In this document: piece by piece, positions 28,033 through 38,822 of the stretch
Layout of the letters: each line of letters begins with the position of its first letter
How positions within the stretch are numbered: position 1 is the first letter of the stretch
From: Roseiflexus sp.
GTDB lineage: Bacteria > Chloroflexota > Chloroflexia > Chloroflexales > Roseiflexaceae
Length of the DNA: 64,000 nt
Reading direction: 5' to 3'
Assembly (NCBI GenBank): GCA_017743475.1
Contig: JAGHYV010000001.1
Span: forward strand, 1-64,000
Position numbers and translations under genes: made by a program
Notes under the pieces: model-generated
Seen by the model: the letters and a program-made list of their open reading frames with translations, nothing else
What the model was told of the DNA's origin: nothing
Databases searched by the model: none

Positions 28033-30675
28033 TTGCAGCGTGTGCTTCCCTGGAGTATGATGGCGTGTCGCTGCGGCTTTTGCTGGTATGGAAACCGGTC
28101 TGTGCGCTGGCTTTACCTGCAATATGATCGTGTTACTGTTCCGGCTGCGCCCGGCAGCGTCGTTCTGCTGGCGCTGGTAATCCTGTCGCTGGTGCTGGGT
28201 GCACGCATAGCGCAGCTGGATCAACGTCTGACGGTTGATGACCCGGATGCATGGCGCGCGCTGGTAGGTTTTTATGATGTCGAGCGCAATCCGACTGACG
28301 TTTTTCGCTGGTCGCGCCCGGAGGCGGCGTTGTTCCTGTTTGGCTTCGATGGGCGCCCGGCACAGGTGATGCTGCGCATCGCTGCGCCACGGAGCGATGC
28401 CGATCCGTCGGTGCTTTCGGTGAGCATGCGCGGGCGCGCTGTTGGAACCTTCTCCGTCGCACCCGGCTGGCGACGCTACTACCTGCTCGCTCCAACCGAT
28501 CCGGCAGGTGATACGCCGCTGTTGCTGCGCACCGCTGTCTACCGTCCGCCTGGCGATGGGCGCGATCTTGGGGTGGTTCTCACGGAGTTCGTAGCGCGTC
28601 CATTGACCGAAGCAGCATGGTTCCCGCCGCCAGTGCGCGCGATTTTTCTTGCGTCATTCCCTGTGCTTGGCTGGCTTGCACTGATCCAGCGCGCGCTACG
28701 CCAGGCGCCGGAACGCCGACTATTGCACTTGCGCTGGATTGGCGTGGCACTCCTGGTACTCCTGGCAGGCGCTGCTGCTGCGTTTCCGCGTGTATCAGGG
28801 TACTGGCTTCCAACCATTGGATGGCCCTGGTGGCCCTTGCTGCCTCTGATACTTATTGTCGCCTGGCAACCAATGCGCCCACTGGTGGTGCGTAGCGTTG
28901 CCCGACTGCACGCTCTGGGGCCACTGGCGCTGTGGGGCGGCGCCGTTCTTGCGGTGGTTCTGGTCGTAGCGCTGCGCCTTGGCCTGTTGCCAGTAATCGG
29001 AATGAGCGGACTGATGGCTGCCGTGACGCTGGTGGTCGTAGCGGCCGGTGCATATGCCGGGCCGAATGACGCGGACGACCGGTTAGATCGCCGCACCGAG
29101 GCGCTTGCGCTGGTTGCAATCACGGCTGTGGCGCTGGCGTTGCGCCTCTACCGCCTCGACGATCTACCCGCCGGTATGTGGCGTGATGAGGCGCGTCACG
29201 GGATGCAGGCGCTGCGAATCTGGAATGACCCGACCTACCGTCCGGTCTATGTGGTGGGTGGCGCCGATCTGCCAGCGCTGCTCTTCTACCTGATGGCGCC
29301 GGTGCTGGCGATTGCAGGACCGGGCGCAGGATCAGTGCGGTTGGTCAGCGCCCTGGCGGGTGCGTTCATGCCGCTGGCGCTCTGGTGGGCGGCGCAACCG
29401 ATCCTTGGGACGCGGGCGGCAGTGTACGGCGCGGCATTCCTTGCCTGGGCTTCGTGGGGCTTGAGCATGAGTCGCTGGGCATTTCCTGCGACCCTTGATC
29501 ATCTGCTGGAACTTGCGGCGATTGGGGTGATGTGGCGGGCACTGGGGCAACCCACACGCTGGCGCGCACTGGCTGGCATGGCGCTGGCGGGCGCGCTGGC
29601 AGCGCTGGCGGCATACGCCTACCATACAGGTCGCCTTGCACCGATCGTGTTTGCTCTCCTCACCGCGCTGCGTCTCGGTCGTGACACGACGGCATGGCGA
29701 CGGGCGCTGCCTGGACTGGCGGCTGCTGCCGTTGCGGGAATGATTGTGCTCCTGCCGCTCCTGTGGTTCATCACCGGTGACTTCGAGGGGTACAACCGCC
29801 GCACAGGAGCGGTTGCGATCAGCAACAGTCAGAGCCTGGAGAAACGCACGATAGCGCTGGTGCTGGATAATGTCGCTCGTTACATGGGGATGTGGCACAT
29901 TGCTGGTGATCCAAACGGGCGGCACCACGCTCCTGGCGCGCCGATGCTCGATCCGCTGGCAGGCGCGTGCTTCGCTGTCGGGGTTGGGCTAGCAGTCGCG
30001 CGATGGCGAACGCGCGCGTGCATTCCGCTCGTATGGCTGGCGCTGGCACTCATTCCGGGCATTTTTAGCACGAATGCGCCACATGCCATGCGTTCGCTCG
30101 GTGCGCTCGCACCCTCCTGTATGCTAGCGGGAATGGCGCTTGACGCTCTGGTTGGATCTGCACGAAATGCTGCTTCAGAGCGACGGCGACGGGTCGTTCC
30201 CGCAATCGTTGCAGGAACGCTGGCTCTCAGCTTGGGGTTTAATGTCTGGCTCTACTTCGTTCATATGCCGCGCAATCCGGCAGTCTACCACGAGTTCGAC
30301 CTCACCGAAACGGCAGCCGGTCGGGTGGCGCGCGCAACGGCGCTGGCAGATGATCCGCGTCTGCGTGCGGTGCAGGTGTTCCTGGATCGACGGTTGATCG
30401 CCCAGGACACGGTGCGCTTTCTGACCTTAGATGTGACGGTTGGCACATTCGATGGGGTGCGGTTGTCGGAAGCGGTGGATGGCGATGTGTTGCTGATCCT
30501 GCCTCCGGGTGCGTCTGACAATGAACGCGCGGCAGCGCTGGCAGCGCTCGGTCCTGCAGCGCGTGAACTGGAAGCGCCGCTTCTGCCAAACGGTGAAGCG
30601 CCGCTGTTCCTGGCGTATGGCGTCGGCGACGGAGCGCAGCGATTACTGGAGGCAACGTTTTTCCGGGGTCAGTAG
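28033..30675 (+). CDS. GT39/PMT-like polytopic membrane glycosyltransferase-type protein
   Basis: About 880 aa, many TM segments; RLYRLDDLPAGMWRDEARHGMQALRIW motif; start uncertain (TTG at 28033, ATG at 28057). Confidence 0.75.
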   Translation: MQRVLPWSMMACRCGFCWYGNRSVRWLYLQYDRVTVPAAPGSVVLLALVILSLVLGARIAQLDQRLTVDDPDAWRALVGFYDVERNPTDVFRWSRPEAALFLFGFDGRPAQVMLRIAAPRSDADPSVLSVSMRGRAVGTFSVAPGWRRYYLLAPTDPAGDTPLLLRTAVYRPPGDGRDLGVVLTEFVARPLTEAAWFPPPVRAIFLASFPVLGWLALIQRALRQAPERRLLHLRWIGVALLVLLAGAAAAFPRVSGYWLPTIGWPWWPLLPLILIVAWQPMRPLVVRSVARLHALGPLALWGGAVLAVVLVVALRLGLLPVIGMSGLMAAVTLVVVAAGAYAGPNDADDRLDRRTEALALVAITAVALALRLYRLDDLPAGMWRDEARHGMQALRIWNDPTYRPVYVVGGADLPALLFYLMAPVLAIAGPGAGSVRLVSALAGAFMPLALWWAAQPILGTRAAVYGAAFLAWASWGLSMSRWAFPATLDHLLELAAIGVMWRALGQPTRWRALAGMALAGALAALAAYAYHTGRLAPIVFALLTALRLGRDTTAWRRALPGLAAAAVAGMIVLLPLLWFITGDFEGYNRRTGAVAISNSQSLEKRTIALVLDNVARYMGMWHIAGDPNGRHHAPGAPMLDPLAGACFAVGVGLAVARWRTRACIPLVWLALALIPGIFSTNAPHAMRSLGALAPSCMLAGMALDALVGSARNAASERRRRVVPAIVAGTLALSLGFNVWLYFVHMPRNPAVYHEFDLTETAAGRVARATALADDPRLRAVQVFLDRRLIAQDTVRFLTLDVTVGTFDGVRLSEAVDGDVLLILPPGASDNERAAALAALGPAARELEAPLLPNGEAPLFLAYGVGDGAQRLLEATFFRGQ

Positions 30676-30783
30676 GGCGCCCACGAGGGGCGCTTCTCTC
30701 ATATCACGGGGTGCTGGAAAATTCCATCCCTGCAAGGAAGCGCCCCGGTCATATGGCTATCGCCTTCGACCCCAGGGCAGCAT

Positions 30784-32667
30784 CTACCTGCGCGCGGCGG
30801 CTTCCATCAACGCCTGAATGCGCCCAACCATATCAGCGGGGTTGGGGTGCAATCCTTCGAGCAACAGTGCACTGTCGTACATCTGCTCGATCAGGTGTCG
30901 CACCAGCGTCGCATCGTTCCCCGACTCCACCAGGCGCGCCAGATCGACGATCAGTGGATGACCGCGATTCAGTTCGACAATCTTCGGCGGAACTTTAAAA
31001 TCGCGGTCCAGAATGCGCTGAACGCGCGCCATCTCGCGGTTGTACTGCTGATCCTCTGGCGACACCAGACGCAACGGGTTGTGACGCAGCACATTCGACG
31101 CGCGTACCGACACGATACGGTCGCCGAGTGTTTCCTTGAAGGCATTCACCAGTCTGGTGAATTGTTCATCACTGATCGAAACCTCAGGCGCTGGCGCTTC
31201 ACCCGGCAGCGAAAGGTTAGGATCGTCCACATTGCGCAGTTTCAACCCCTGGTACTCGCGCAACCCGTTGAGCATAAAACTATCCATCACATCATAGAGC
31301 AACAGCGCTTCGATCCCGCGATCGGTCAGGGCGTCGAGATGCGGACTGCGACGCGCGCTCTCCAGGTCGGCGGCGAGCACGTAGTAGATTTCCTTCTGCC
31401 CCTCAACCATTCGCTCCTTGTATTCAGCAAGCGACGCCAGTTGATCACCCGATCTGGTGGTGTGGAAACGCAGCAGCGGCAACAGGTCGTCACGCGCCAG
31501 CGGGTCAGTTGCGATCCCTTCTTTGATGAACGGGCTGAACTCATTCCAAAAGGTCGCGTACTTTTGCGCATCCTTTTCCGCCAGTTCGACCAGTTCCTTC
31601 GTCAGGCGGTTGGTCAGCGACTTCTTGATCCGCTGCAACATCGGGTCGCGGTTCGGTCCAACATCGCGCTGCACGCTTTCACGCGACACATTGAGCGGCA
31701 GATCCTCGCTGTCCACCACACCCTCGACGAAACGGAAGTATGGCGGAAGCACGTCTTTCGCGTCTTCCTGGATCAGTACCTTGCGTGAGTAGAGACGGAT
31801 CTTCCCTTCCATCCGCCGTTCAATCAGACCACGCTCGCGCTTCGCAGGCACAAACAGGATGGCGTGCAGATCGAGCGGCGCTTCGGATGAGAAATGCACT
31901 GCCAGGAGCGGATCTTCGTAATCGAAGGTCATCTGACGGTAGAAATCGTTGTACTGCGACTGCTCAACGCTGCGCGGCTGTTGCCGCCAGAGGGCGGTCG
32001 ACTCATTCACGCGCTCGTTACCGATGTAGATCGGGAAAGCAATGTAATTCGAGTGGCGGCGAACGATCTGCCGCAGGCGCCACTCATCGGCAAACTCGTG
32101 CGCCTCTTCTTTCAGTTTGAGGATGATCGTTGTACCGCGCTGCGCACGTTCCGCAGTATCAACGATGAAACTCTCACCGCCGCGCGAACGCCAGAGCGCC
32201 GCTTCGGCGTCAGGACGGTAGGAGAGCGAAATGACAGTCACCTCATCTGCAACAACAAATGCGGAGTAGAAGCCGACGCCAAACTGACCGATGATATTCG
32301 AGCGTTGCGCTTCTTCGAGATGTTCGATCAGGGCGCGTGTACCGGAGTGCGCAATCGTTCCCAGATTCTCGATCAGTTCCTCACGGGTCATGCCAATGCC
32401 GGTGTCGCTGATCGTGATCGTTTTGGCGTCCTTATCGACACTGATCCGAATTTCGAGGTCAGCGTCTGGATCGCGCACCTGCTGATTGGTCACCATCTCG
32501 AACTGAACGCGATGGAGAGCGTCAGAGGCGTTCGAGATCAATTCGCGCAGAAAGATTTCGCGATCAGTATAGAGTGAATGCGCCAGAATGTTGAGCAACT
32601 GACGCACTTCGGCACGAAACGGCACTGCCGTGGGTGCATGGGTCGTGGCTTCAATTTCAGCAGTCAT
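30784..32667 (-). CDS. htpG: Molecular chaperone HtpG (Hsp90)
   Basis: LLNILAHSLYTDREIFLRELISNASDAL; ISDTGIGMTREELIENLGTIAHSGT; GQFGVGFYSAFVVAD. Confidence 0.96.
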   Translation of the reverse strand: MTAEIEATTHAPTAVPFRAEVRQLLNILAHSLYTDREIFLRELISNASDALHRVQFEMVTNQQVRDPDADLEIRISVDKDAKTITISDTGIGMTREELIENLGTIAHSGTRALIEHLEEAQRSNIIGQFGVGFYSAFVVADEVTVISLSYRPDAEAALWRSRGGESFIVDTAERAQRGTTIILKLKEEAHEFADEWRLRQIVRRHSNYIAFPIYIGNERVNESTALWRQQPRSVEQSQYNDFYRQMTFDYEDPLLAVHFSSEAPLDLHAILFVPAKRERGLIERRMEGKIRLYSRKVLIQEDAKDVLPPYFRFVEGVVDSEDLPLNVSRESVQRDVGPNRDPMLQRIKKSLTNRLTKELVELAEKDAQKYATFWNEFSPFIKEGIATDPLARDDLLPLLRFHTTRSGDQLASLAEYKERMVEGQKEIYYVLAADLESARRSPHLDALTDRGIEALLLYDVMDSFMLNGLREYQGLKLRNVDDPNLSLPGEAPAPEVSISDEQFTRLVNAFKETLGDRIVSVRASNVLRHNPLRLVSPEDQQYNREMARVQRILDRDFKVPPKIVELNRGHPLIVDLARLVESGNDATLVRHLIEQMYDSALLLEGLHPNPADMVGRIQALMEAAARR

Positions 32668-32819
32668 ACTGTGTGCTCCAGTGTCTTTAGAAGATCGCAC
32701 GCACACTACCTCGTGCGGATCGCTCCGCACTGGCAGCGCGCTCCACCAAACCGGAATGCTTATTCCATGATAATGGGAAGGGCGGCGCGCGCGCGCTAAT
32801 CTTTTGTTAGAGTTTAACG

Positions 32820-32851
32820 TAAAAAAGAGACGTTGCTTAGCAACGTCTCTT
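32820..32851 (-). terminator. Intrinsic terminator downstream of the RND adaptor gene
   Basis: Minus strand: AAGAGACGTTGC-TAA-GCAACGTCTCTTTTTT. Confidence 0.8.
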
Positions 32852-32874
32852 CAGTAATGACGCGGAAAAACCCC

Positions 32875-34308
32875 TTATTCTAGAATTTCGACCCGCGCGC
32901 TCATGCCAGCGCGCAGCCCGGTGATGTCGTCCAGCGCGATGCGCACCCGATAACTGCGCGACAATCCCTGCACCGTTGCAGTTGGAGCAATGAACTCGAC
33001 CTTGCCAGTGTACTCGCGATCGGGAATGCTGCTGACCGACACCTTCGCCGGTTGCCCTTCACGCACCCGAACAATATCCACGTCGCTAATCTGGACATCG
33101 ACGTACAGGCTGCTCATATCGACGATCTGGATCGCTGGCAGCCCCTGGGTGACACTTGGGTCGCCAGGGTCGATGGAGACGATCGAGATGATGCCATCGA
33201 ACGGCGCACGCAGTTCAGCACGTTCGCGGTTGATCTGCGCCAGCGTCAGCGCTGCCTGCGCCTGTTCCACGGCTGCGCGCGCTGCGGCTTTCTGCGATTC
33301 ACGCGGATCAGGAATAATGCGCGCTTCCTGGGCGCGTGCCTGCGCCAGCGCCGCCCTGGCTGCCGCAAGCCGGTCCGGGTCAGGCGGCAACCGGAGTTTT
33401 TCGAGAGACAGGCGCGCCTGTTCGACCTGCGCTTCTGCCGCCTGAATGCCGGTCACCTCTGCCTGGCGCGCGCTCTCAGCGCCCTTTATCGCCAGTTCGA
33501 GCGCCTTTTCTGCCTGGCGCAATCCGGCTTCTGCCTGAACGAATTGGGCGTAGTAGTTTTCGCGTTGCCCATCGCTCAGTTTGTTGGGCACACGCTGACC
33601 GTTGGGCGCTGTCACTTCGGGAGCGATCGGGTCATTGCCGGTGTCGCGCGCATACTCCCAGTTGTACTTCGCCTGCGCATACCGCGCCTGCGCCTGTGTC
33701 AGCGCTGCCGCCGCCTGTTCCATCTGGATTTCAGCCTGGGTCTTGGCGAACGAGAGACGGTCGCGGGTGGCTTGCAGATTGGCTTCGGCTGCCGCTAGCG
33801 CCGCTTCCGCCATGCGAATATCCTGCTCCTTTGGTCCACGCTGCAACGCCTCGAGTGCTGCCTGTGCCTGCGCGACTGCGGCGCGCGCTGCGTTGAGCTC
33901 CGCCTGGCGTGGCGCTTCGGTCAGCGCTGCTTCCTGCGCCAGCGCATTGGCAAGCGCCGCCTTCGCCTGCTCCAGTTGCTGATCGAACGCACGCGTGTCG
34001 AGAATGGCAAGCAGATCGCCCTTTTTGACAATATCGCCTTCCTTGACGAACACCTGCGCCACTGTGCCCTGTACCTGGAACGACAGGTTGGCATCCTGCG
34101 CACTCTTGACTTCGCCGATGCCGGTGACGCCTAACTGGATCGGTTGACTGGTCGGCAACGGCACGAGCGTCGGCACAACGACGGTTGGCGCGACCGCCGT
34201 CGGTGCACCAACGGTCGGTGAAGGCATAGCGGACTGCGCGCCGCACGCCGCTAGAACCAGAGCGGTCAAACCTACTACGACGCCTGTGATCACACGATCA
34301 CGTTTCAC
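32875..34308 (-). CDS. HlyD-family RND efflux periplasmic adaptor (lipoprotein-like)
   Basis: VLAACG lipobox; biotinyl-lipoyl-like VQGTVAQVFVKEGDIVKKGDLLAILDT; long coiled coil. Confidence 0.9.
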   Translation of the reverse strand: MKRDRVITGVVVGLTALVLAACGAQSAMPSPTVGAPTAVAPTVVVPTLVPLPTSQPIQLGVTGIGEVKSAQDANLSFQVQGTVAQVFVKEGDIVKKGDLLAILDTRAFDQQLEQAKAALANALAQEAALTEAPRQAELNAARAAVAQAQAALEALQRGPKEQDIRMAEAALAAAEANLQATRDRLSFAKTQAEIQMEQAAAALTQAQARYAQAKYNWEYARDTGNDPIAPEVTAPNGQRVPNKLSDGQRENYYAQFVQAEAGLRQAEKALELAIKGAESARQAEVTGIQAAEAQVEQARLSLEKLRLPPDPDRLAAARAALAQARAQEARIIPDPRESQKAAARAAVEQAQAALTLAQINRERAELRAPFDGIISIVSIDPGDPSVTQGLPAIQIVDMSSLYVDVQISDVDIVRVREGQPAKVSVSSIPDREYTGKVEFIAPTATVQGLSRSYRVRIALDDITGLRAGMSARVEILE

Positions 34309-34387
34309 GGTACGATTCTCCTCTTACGTGGACTGGATTGATCTCTTCCCTGACGCCACTGAAACCTGCGCAAGGAACAATCTGGAA

Positions 34388-37300
34388 CTATCGTTCTTCG
34401 GTTCGTGGCGAACTCAACGGTTCGTATCCGTTCTGCTCGCCAGCAGTGGCGTGGTTTGTCGGCGCGATGACCGATCCACCATTCGGAACGGCCAGCGCGA
34501 CTGCCGGAGCGCTACCGTTGACGGGAACCAGGCTTTCTGCCGCAAGCGCCGCCTGTTCTTCTGCCCATCCTTCGGGATCGAAGCGGCGACGGAACCAGGT
34601 CGATACCCGTTCAGTAAACGATTCCATCAGACTGTACGCCGTCGGCACAACCAGGAGCGTCAGCAGCATCGAGGTCATCAACCCGCCGATCAGCACGGTC
34701 GCCAGCCCTTTGCGGAACTCACCGCCCTCGCCGGTTCCAACCAGGTGAATACCCATAGCCACCGGCAAAGCGCCCGCCACTAGCGACAGCGTGGTCATCA
34801 GAATAGGGCGAAGACGGATAGCACCGGCCAGTTCGAGCGCCGCGTGCTTGTCAAGACCGGCGCGCCGCAGACGGTTGGTGAAGTCCACCAGCAGGATCGA
34901 GTTCTTCACTACCAGACCAAGCAGCATGATCAGACCAATCATGCCGGTGATGTCCAGATCGACGTTGATCAGACGCAGCCCCAGGAAGGCACCGATGAAA
35001 CTGAACGGCATTGCCACCATGATCACCAGCGGTTGGGTAAATGACCCAAACTGCGACGCTAGCACCATATACACGAAGATCACCGACAGGAGCATCGCCA
35101 GCAGGAGCGACTCGAACCCTTCCGTCTGCTGTTGCGCCAGGCCGGTGAACTCAGCGAACACGGTCGGCGGAATAAGCCCTTTCGCATCGAGGCGCTGCTG
35201 GAGTTCAGCCTGCACCTCACCGAGGTTGCGCCCCTGGAGGTTCGCGCCAATAATGACCTGGTTGAGTTTGTTGTAGCGTCGGATCGTCTGCGGCGTTGAC
35301 GCCAGTTCGATTGTGCCGAGCGACGTAAGCGGAACCATGCCGCTGCGAGTCGGAATGGCGATATTCTGGAGCGCAGCCGGGGTGGCGCGGTCTTCGGGGC
35401 GGAGACGCACCACAATATCAACATCCTGCCCTGCCTGCCGCAGCACCGTGGCGCGGTCGCCGTTCACCAGCGCACGCACCGACGCAGCGATCTCATCGTT
35501 GGTGATACCCAGATCGCCAATGCGCTCCGGGTCGGCAACGAAGCGCAGTTCCGGCTTACCGGGGCGGTAGCTGGTGTCAATATCGACAACACCGGGAATG
35601 GCTGCCATTTCCGCCTTGATCTGCTCGATCAGCGGCACCAGGTTTTGCACCGGTTCGGTCGTTTGCAGGCTCAACTGCAACTGCCGCCCGGTAACGCCAG
35701 TGCTGGTCGGCACACCGACCGATGGCAAGCCGAAGGTCAGGTTCGGCAGGAACGCCAGTTGCGGGCGCAGGCGCTCTTCTACCTTACGGGTGGGAACATC
35801 GTCCTTCAGGCGCACGAAGAACTCAGCCCGCTCCGGTGCGCCGGAAAAGCCTACCGTGCTGATGACCGACTCGACATCAGGATCGGCGAGCAGAACTTCC
35901 TCTGCCAGACGCGCCAGGCGGTCAGTCTCGACGAGCGCCGTGCCGGGGGACAACTCGAACCCGACCAGAAACTCACCCGCGTCCTGTTGCGGGAAGAAAC
36001 TGAACTTCAACCCGCTGGCCACTATCACGCTCAGCACCAGCACAATAACGGCGGTAGCGATGACGATCAGGCGATTGCGCAGGCTGCTCAGGCTCCAGGA
36101 GAGGATGCGTTCGTAGAAGCGTCCCAGCGGGCCGGGATCTTCTTCCGCTTCGTGGAGCAGACTGGCATCCGCCTGGTTCGGATCGATGCCGCGCAAACGG
36201 CGTGCCGCGCGACCAATATCGCCGGCATGTGAATGCGCCTCGTCGTGCGGATGGGGTTGCACCTTCTGGCGCCGGAAGAGATTGGCGGAGAGCATCGGCG
36301 CGAACATGAATGCTTCCACCAGCGAGAGCAGAATAGCAACCGCAATCGTGATACCAAACGACTTGAAGATGATGCCGGTAGTGCCCGATGTAAACGTCAC
36401 CGGCACAAACACAGCGACCACCGTCAGCGTCATCGCCACAACCGAGAGCGCCACCTCTGCAGTGCCCTTGCTTGCGGCGACACGCGGCGTCTCACCGCGT
36501 TGCGTGTGACGGAAGATGTTCTCACGCACCACAATCGCATCGTCGATCACCAGACCGACGCACAGCGCTAGTGCCAGCAGCGTAACCAGGTTGATCGACA
36601 ACCCGAAGAGCGGCATCAACGCAAAGGTGCCCATCAAAATAATCGGCAGACCGGCCATCGTCACCAGCGTGTTGCGGTCGCGCACAAAGGTGAGCACCAC
36701 CAGCAAACCGATGGCAATTGCCAGGACAATCACCTTATCGACCGGGACGCCGAGCGCGGGCAGGATGACGAGACCAACGAGCGCAATTGCGGCAGGAACA
36801 GCAGCAGTAACGAGCATATTGCGCACGCCGCTGAAGAACATCATCACCACCAGCAGTGCTGCAACCGAGGCATAGATCAGTTCTTCGAGCGAACTGATCG
36901 TCGACTGGCGCACAGCTTCAGAAGCGTCGCGCGGCACAATGTAGGTGAGATCGCTGCGGGAGCCAAGCGCGCGCTCAAGCGCCGCCTTCGCATTATCGGC
37001 CACAGCAACGGTATTAGCGCCGCTCTGCTTGCGCACATCGATAATAATGGCTTCGACCCCGTTGAGACGGGTAAAACTCCTCTTCTCCGCCACACCATCT
37101 TCGATAGTAGCCACATCACCGATGCGGTATGGCGTGCCGGTGATTTGAATCCTGGCAATATCGTCTGGTGTTTGCAACAGCGAAGGCGCGCGCAGGTTGA
37201 TCTCCTGCGCCCCGGCGTCGATTGTACCGAGCCCGAGGTTGACATTTGCCTGCTGCAACGAGCGCGTAATCTGAACCGGAAGAATGCCGTAAGCGCGCAG

Positions 37301-37915
37301 CTTCTCCAGATCCATCAACACGTTAATCTGCCGTTGCAGACCGCCAGAGACCTGTACCGAGCCAACGCCTTCAGCACGCTGGATGATCGGTGCAATGTCG
37401 TTATCCACAATGCGGCGCACCTCAAGCGGCGACAGGTTCTGCGTGCTGGCGATGGCGAATGAAATAATCGGCGCTGCGTTCGGGTCAAATTTCTGGAAGA
37501 TCGGGTCGCGGATATCGCGTGGCAGCGTTGGGCGAATGGCATTTACCTTTTCGCGCACATCCTGCTCGGCGCGGTTGACATCGGTACCCTCTTTGAATTC
37601 GAGTAAGATCAGCGCCACTCCTTCGCTGGCATTGGTGGTAATGTTCTCGATCCCCTCAATGGTGTTGACCGCGTCTTCGATTGGTTTGGCCACCTGATCG
37701 GCAACGCTTTCTGGACCGGCACCGGGGTAGGGAACGGTGACCGCGATCACCGGCACCTCGAAATCGGGAAAGAGATTGACAGGCAGCGAGCGGAATGACA
37801 GGATACCGAACACGACCGTCAGCAGCATGAGCATGGTGACGAACACCGGCTGACGGATCGAGGTATCGGAAATCGGCATACCATTGAGCTTCTCTTCACG
37901 TCGTTGAATAGCCAT
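34388..37915 (-). CDS. RND efflux transporter permease (AcrB/MMPL type)
   Basis: SIRQPVFVTMLMLLTVVFGILSFRSLPVNLFPDFEVPVIAVTVPYPGAGPESV; LFGLSINLVTLLALALCVGLVIDDAIVVREN. Confidence 0.95.
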   Translation of the reverse strand: MAIQRREEKLNGMPISDTSIRQPVFVTMLMLLTVVFGILSFRSLPVNLFPDFEVPVIAVTVPYPGAGPESVADQVAKPIEDAVNTIEGIENITTNASEGVALILLEFKEGTDVNRAEQDVREKVNAIRPTLPRDIRDPIFQKFDPNAAPIISFAIASTQNLSPLEVRRIVDNDIAPIIQRAEGVGSVQVSGGLQRQINVLMDLEKLRAYGILPVQITRSLQQANVNLGLGTIDAGAQEINLRAPSLLQTPDDIARIQITGTPYRIGDVATIEDGVAEKRSFTRLNGVEAIIIDVRKQSGANTVAVADNAKAALERALGSRSDLTYIVPRDASEAVRQSTISSLEELIYASVAALLVVMMFFSGVRNMLVTAAVPAAIALVGLVILPALGVPVDKVIVLAIAIGLLVVLTFVRDRNTLVTMAGLPIILMGTFALMPLFGLSINLVTLLALALCVGLVIDDAIVVRENIFRHTQRGETPRVAASKGTAEVALSVVAMTLTVVAVFVPVTFTSGTTGIIFKSFGITIAVAILLSLVEAFMFAPMLSANLFRRQKVQPHPHDEAHSHAGDIGRAARRLRGIDPNQADASLLHEAEEDPGPLGRFYERILSWSLSSLRNRLIVIATAVIVLVLSVIVASGLKFSFFPQQDAGEFLVGFELSPGTALVETDRLARLAEEVLLADPDVESVISTVGFSGAPERAEFFVRLKDDVPTRKVEERLRPQLAFLPNLTFGLPSVGVPTSTGVTGRQLQLSLQTTEPVQNLVPLIEQIKAEMAAIPGVVDIDTSYRPGKPELRFVADPERIGDLGITNDEIAASVRALVNGDRATVLRQAGQDVDIVVRLRPEDRATPAALQNIAIPTRSGMVPLTSLGTIELASTPQTIRRYNKLNQVIIGANLQGRNLGEVQAELQQRLDAKGLIPPTVFAEFTGLAQQQTEGFESLLLAMLLSVIFVYMVLASQFGSFTQPLVIMVAMPFSFIGAFLGLRLINVDLDITGMIGLIMLLGLVVKNSILLVDFTNRLRRAGLDKHAALELAGAIRLRPILMTTLSLVAGALPVAMGIHLVGTGEGGEFRKGLATVLIGGLMTSMLLTLLVVPTAYSLMESFTERVSTWFRRRFDPEGWAEEQAALAAESLVPVNGSAPAVALAVPNGGSVIAPTNHATAGEQNGYEPLSSPRTEER

Positions 37916-38076
37916 GCACGTCTGCCTCCGGGTTATTGCACAAATGTCACAGATATGAGCGGGCAACGAAAACGTGGCAAAGGACATCATTCCGACGCCT
38001 GCGCCGCGTTGCGCGTTGCGCCTTTACAACAAGACTACTATACAGTAAAATATCTTTACGCGCAAGTAGGAATTTT

Positions 38077-38125
38077 TACCCGTCGGTAGGTTTTCTGTTT
38101 CACCTTGACAGTACGCACCGGTGCG
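38077..38125. promoter_or_regulatory. Candidate TetR operators in the divergent RND/TetR intergenic region
   Basis: TACC-CGTC-GGTA at 38077-38088 and perfect palindrome CGCACCGGTGCG at 38114-38125. Confidence 0.35.
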
Positions 38126-38153
38126 CATGCTGGATGTTGCACAGAGGACGATT

Positions 38154-38753
38154 ATGACCCTGACACTTCGTGAGCGTCAGAAACAGGCGCTGCGTGAGGA
38201 AATTATGAACGCCGCCCAGGAACTGGTGGCGGAAAAGGGGTACGGCGCCATGTCGATGGACGAACTGGCTGCCCGGGTCGGCATTTCCAAGCCGACGCTC
38301 TACACGCATTTTGCCACCAAGGAAGAACTGGTTGTTGAGGCAGCGACACGCGAGATGAAGCAGATAATCGCGCTGATCGAGTCCCAGGCTGACCGGTCGC
38401 CCATGGATCAGTTATGTTTCATCATGCGTCAGATTCTGCAACGTCAGGTGCAGATGCACACGCTGGGCATCGGTCCGTGGCCCGAGATCTTTCGGCTGCT
38501 CTGCGCGCACGACGAGGCACTGGGGTATATTCAGCGCATCAGTGGCGACATTGCGGCGCTGGTACAGCGGGGGATTGCGGAAGGGGAGATCGACCCTGCG
38601 CTTGATCCAGAAGCGGTAGTGCGCGCCTTTTTCGGGCTGGCAAGCACGTTGCACAAGTGGTATGTCGCGGCGCCCAGTCCCAGCGATCCGCAGCGCGCCG
38701 CTGACAGTCTGGTGGAGATCTTTATGCGCGGCGTGCGTCGACGTGATCGTTGA
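38154..38753 (+). CDS. TetR/AcrR family transcriptional regulator
   Basis: AAQELVAEKGYGAMSMDELAARVGISKPTLYTHFATKEELVVEA; start uncertain (38121 or 38154). Confidence 0.92.
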   Translation: MTLTLRERQKQALREEIMNAAQELVAEKGYGAMSMDELAARVGISKPTLYTHFATKEELVVEAATREMKQIIALIESQADRSPMDQLCFIMRQILQRQVQMHTLGIGPWPEIFRLLCAHDEALGYIQRISGDIAALVQRGIAEGEIDPALDPEAVVRAFFGLASTLHKWYVAAPSPSDPQRAADSLVEIFMRGVRRRDR

Positions 38754-38822
38754 TTCGCAACGTGGGGAATGCTTTCCGCTGCCTCTATCAACCTGACAAT
38801 CTCCACACGTAAGGTGTCGATC

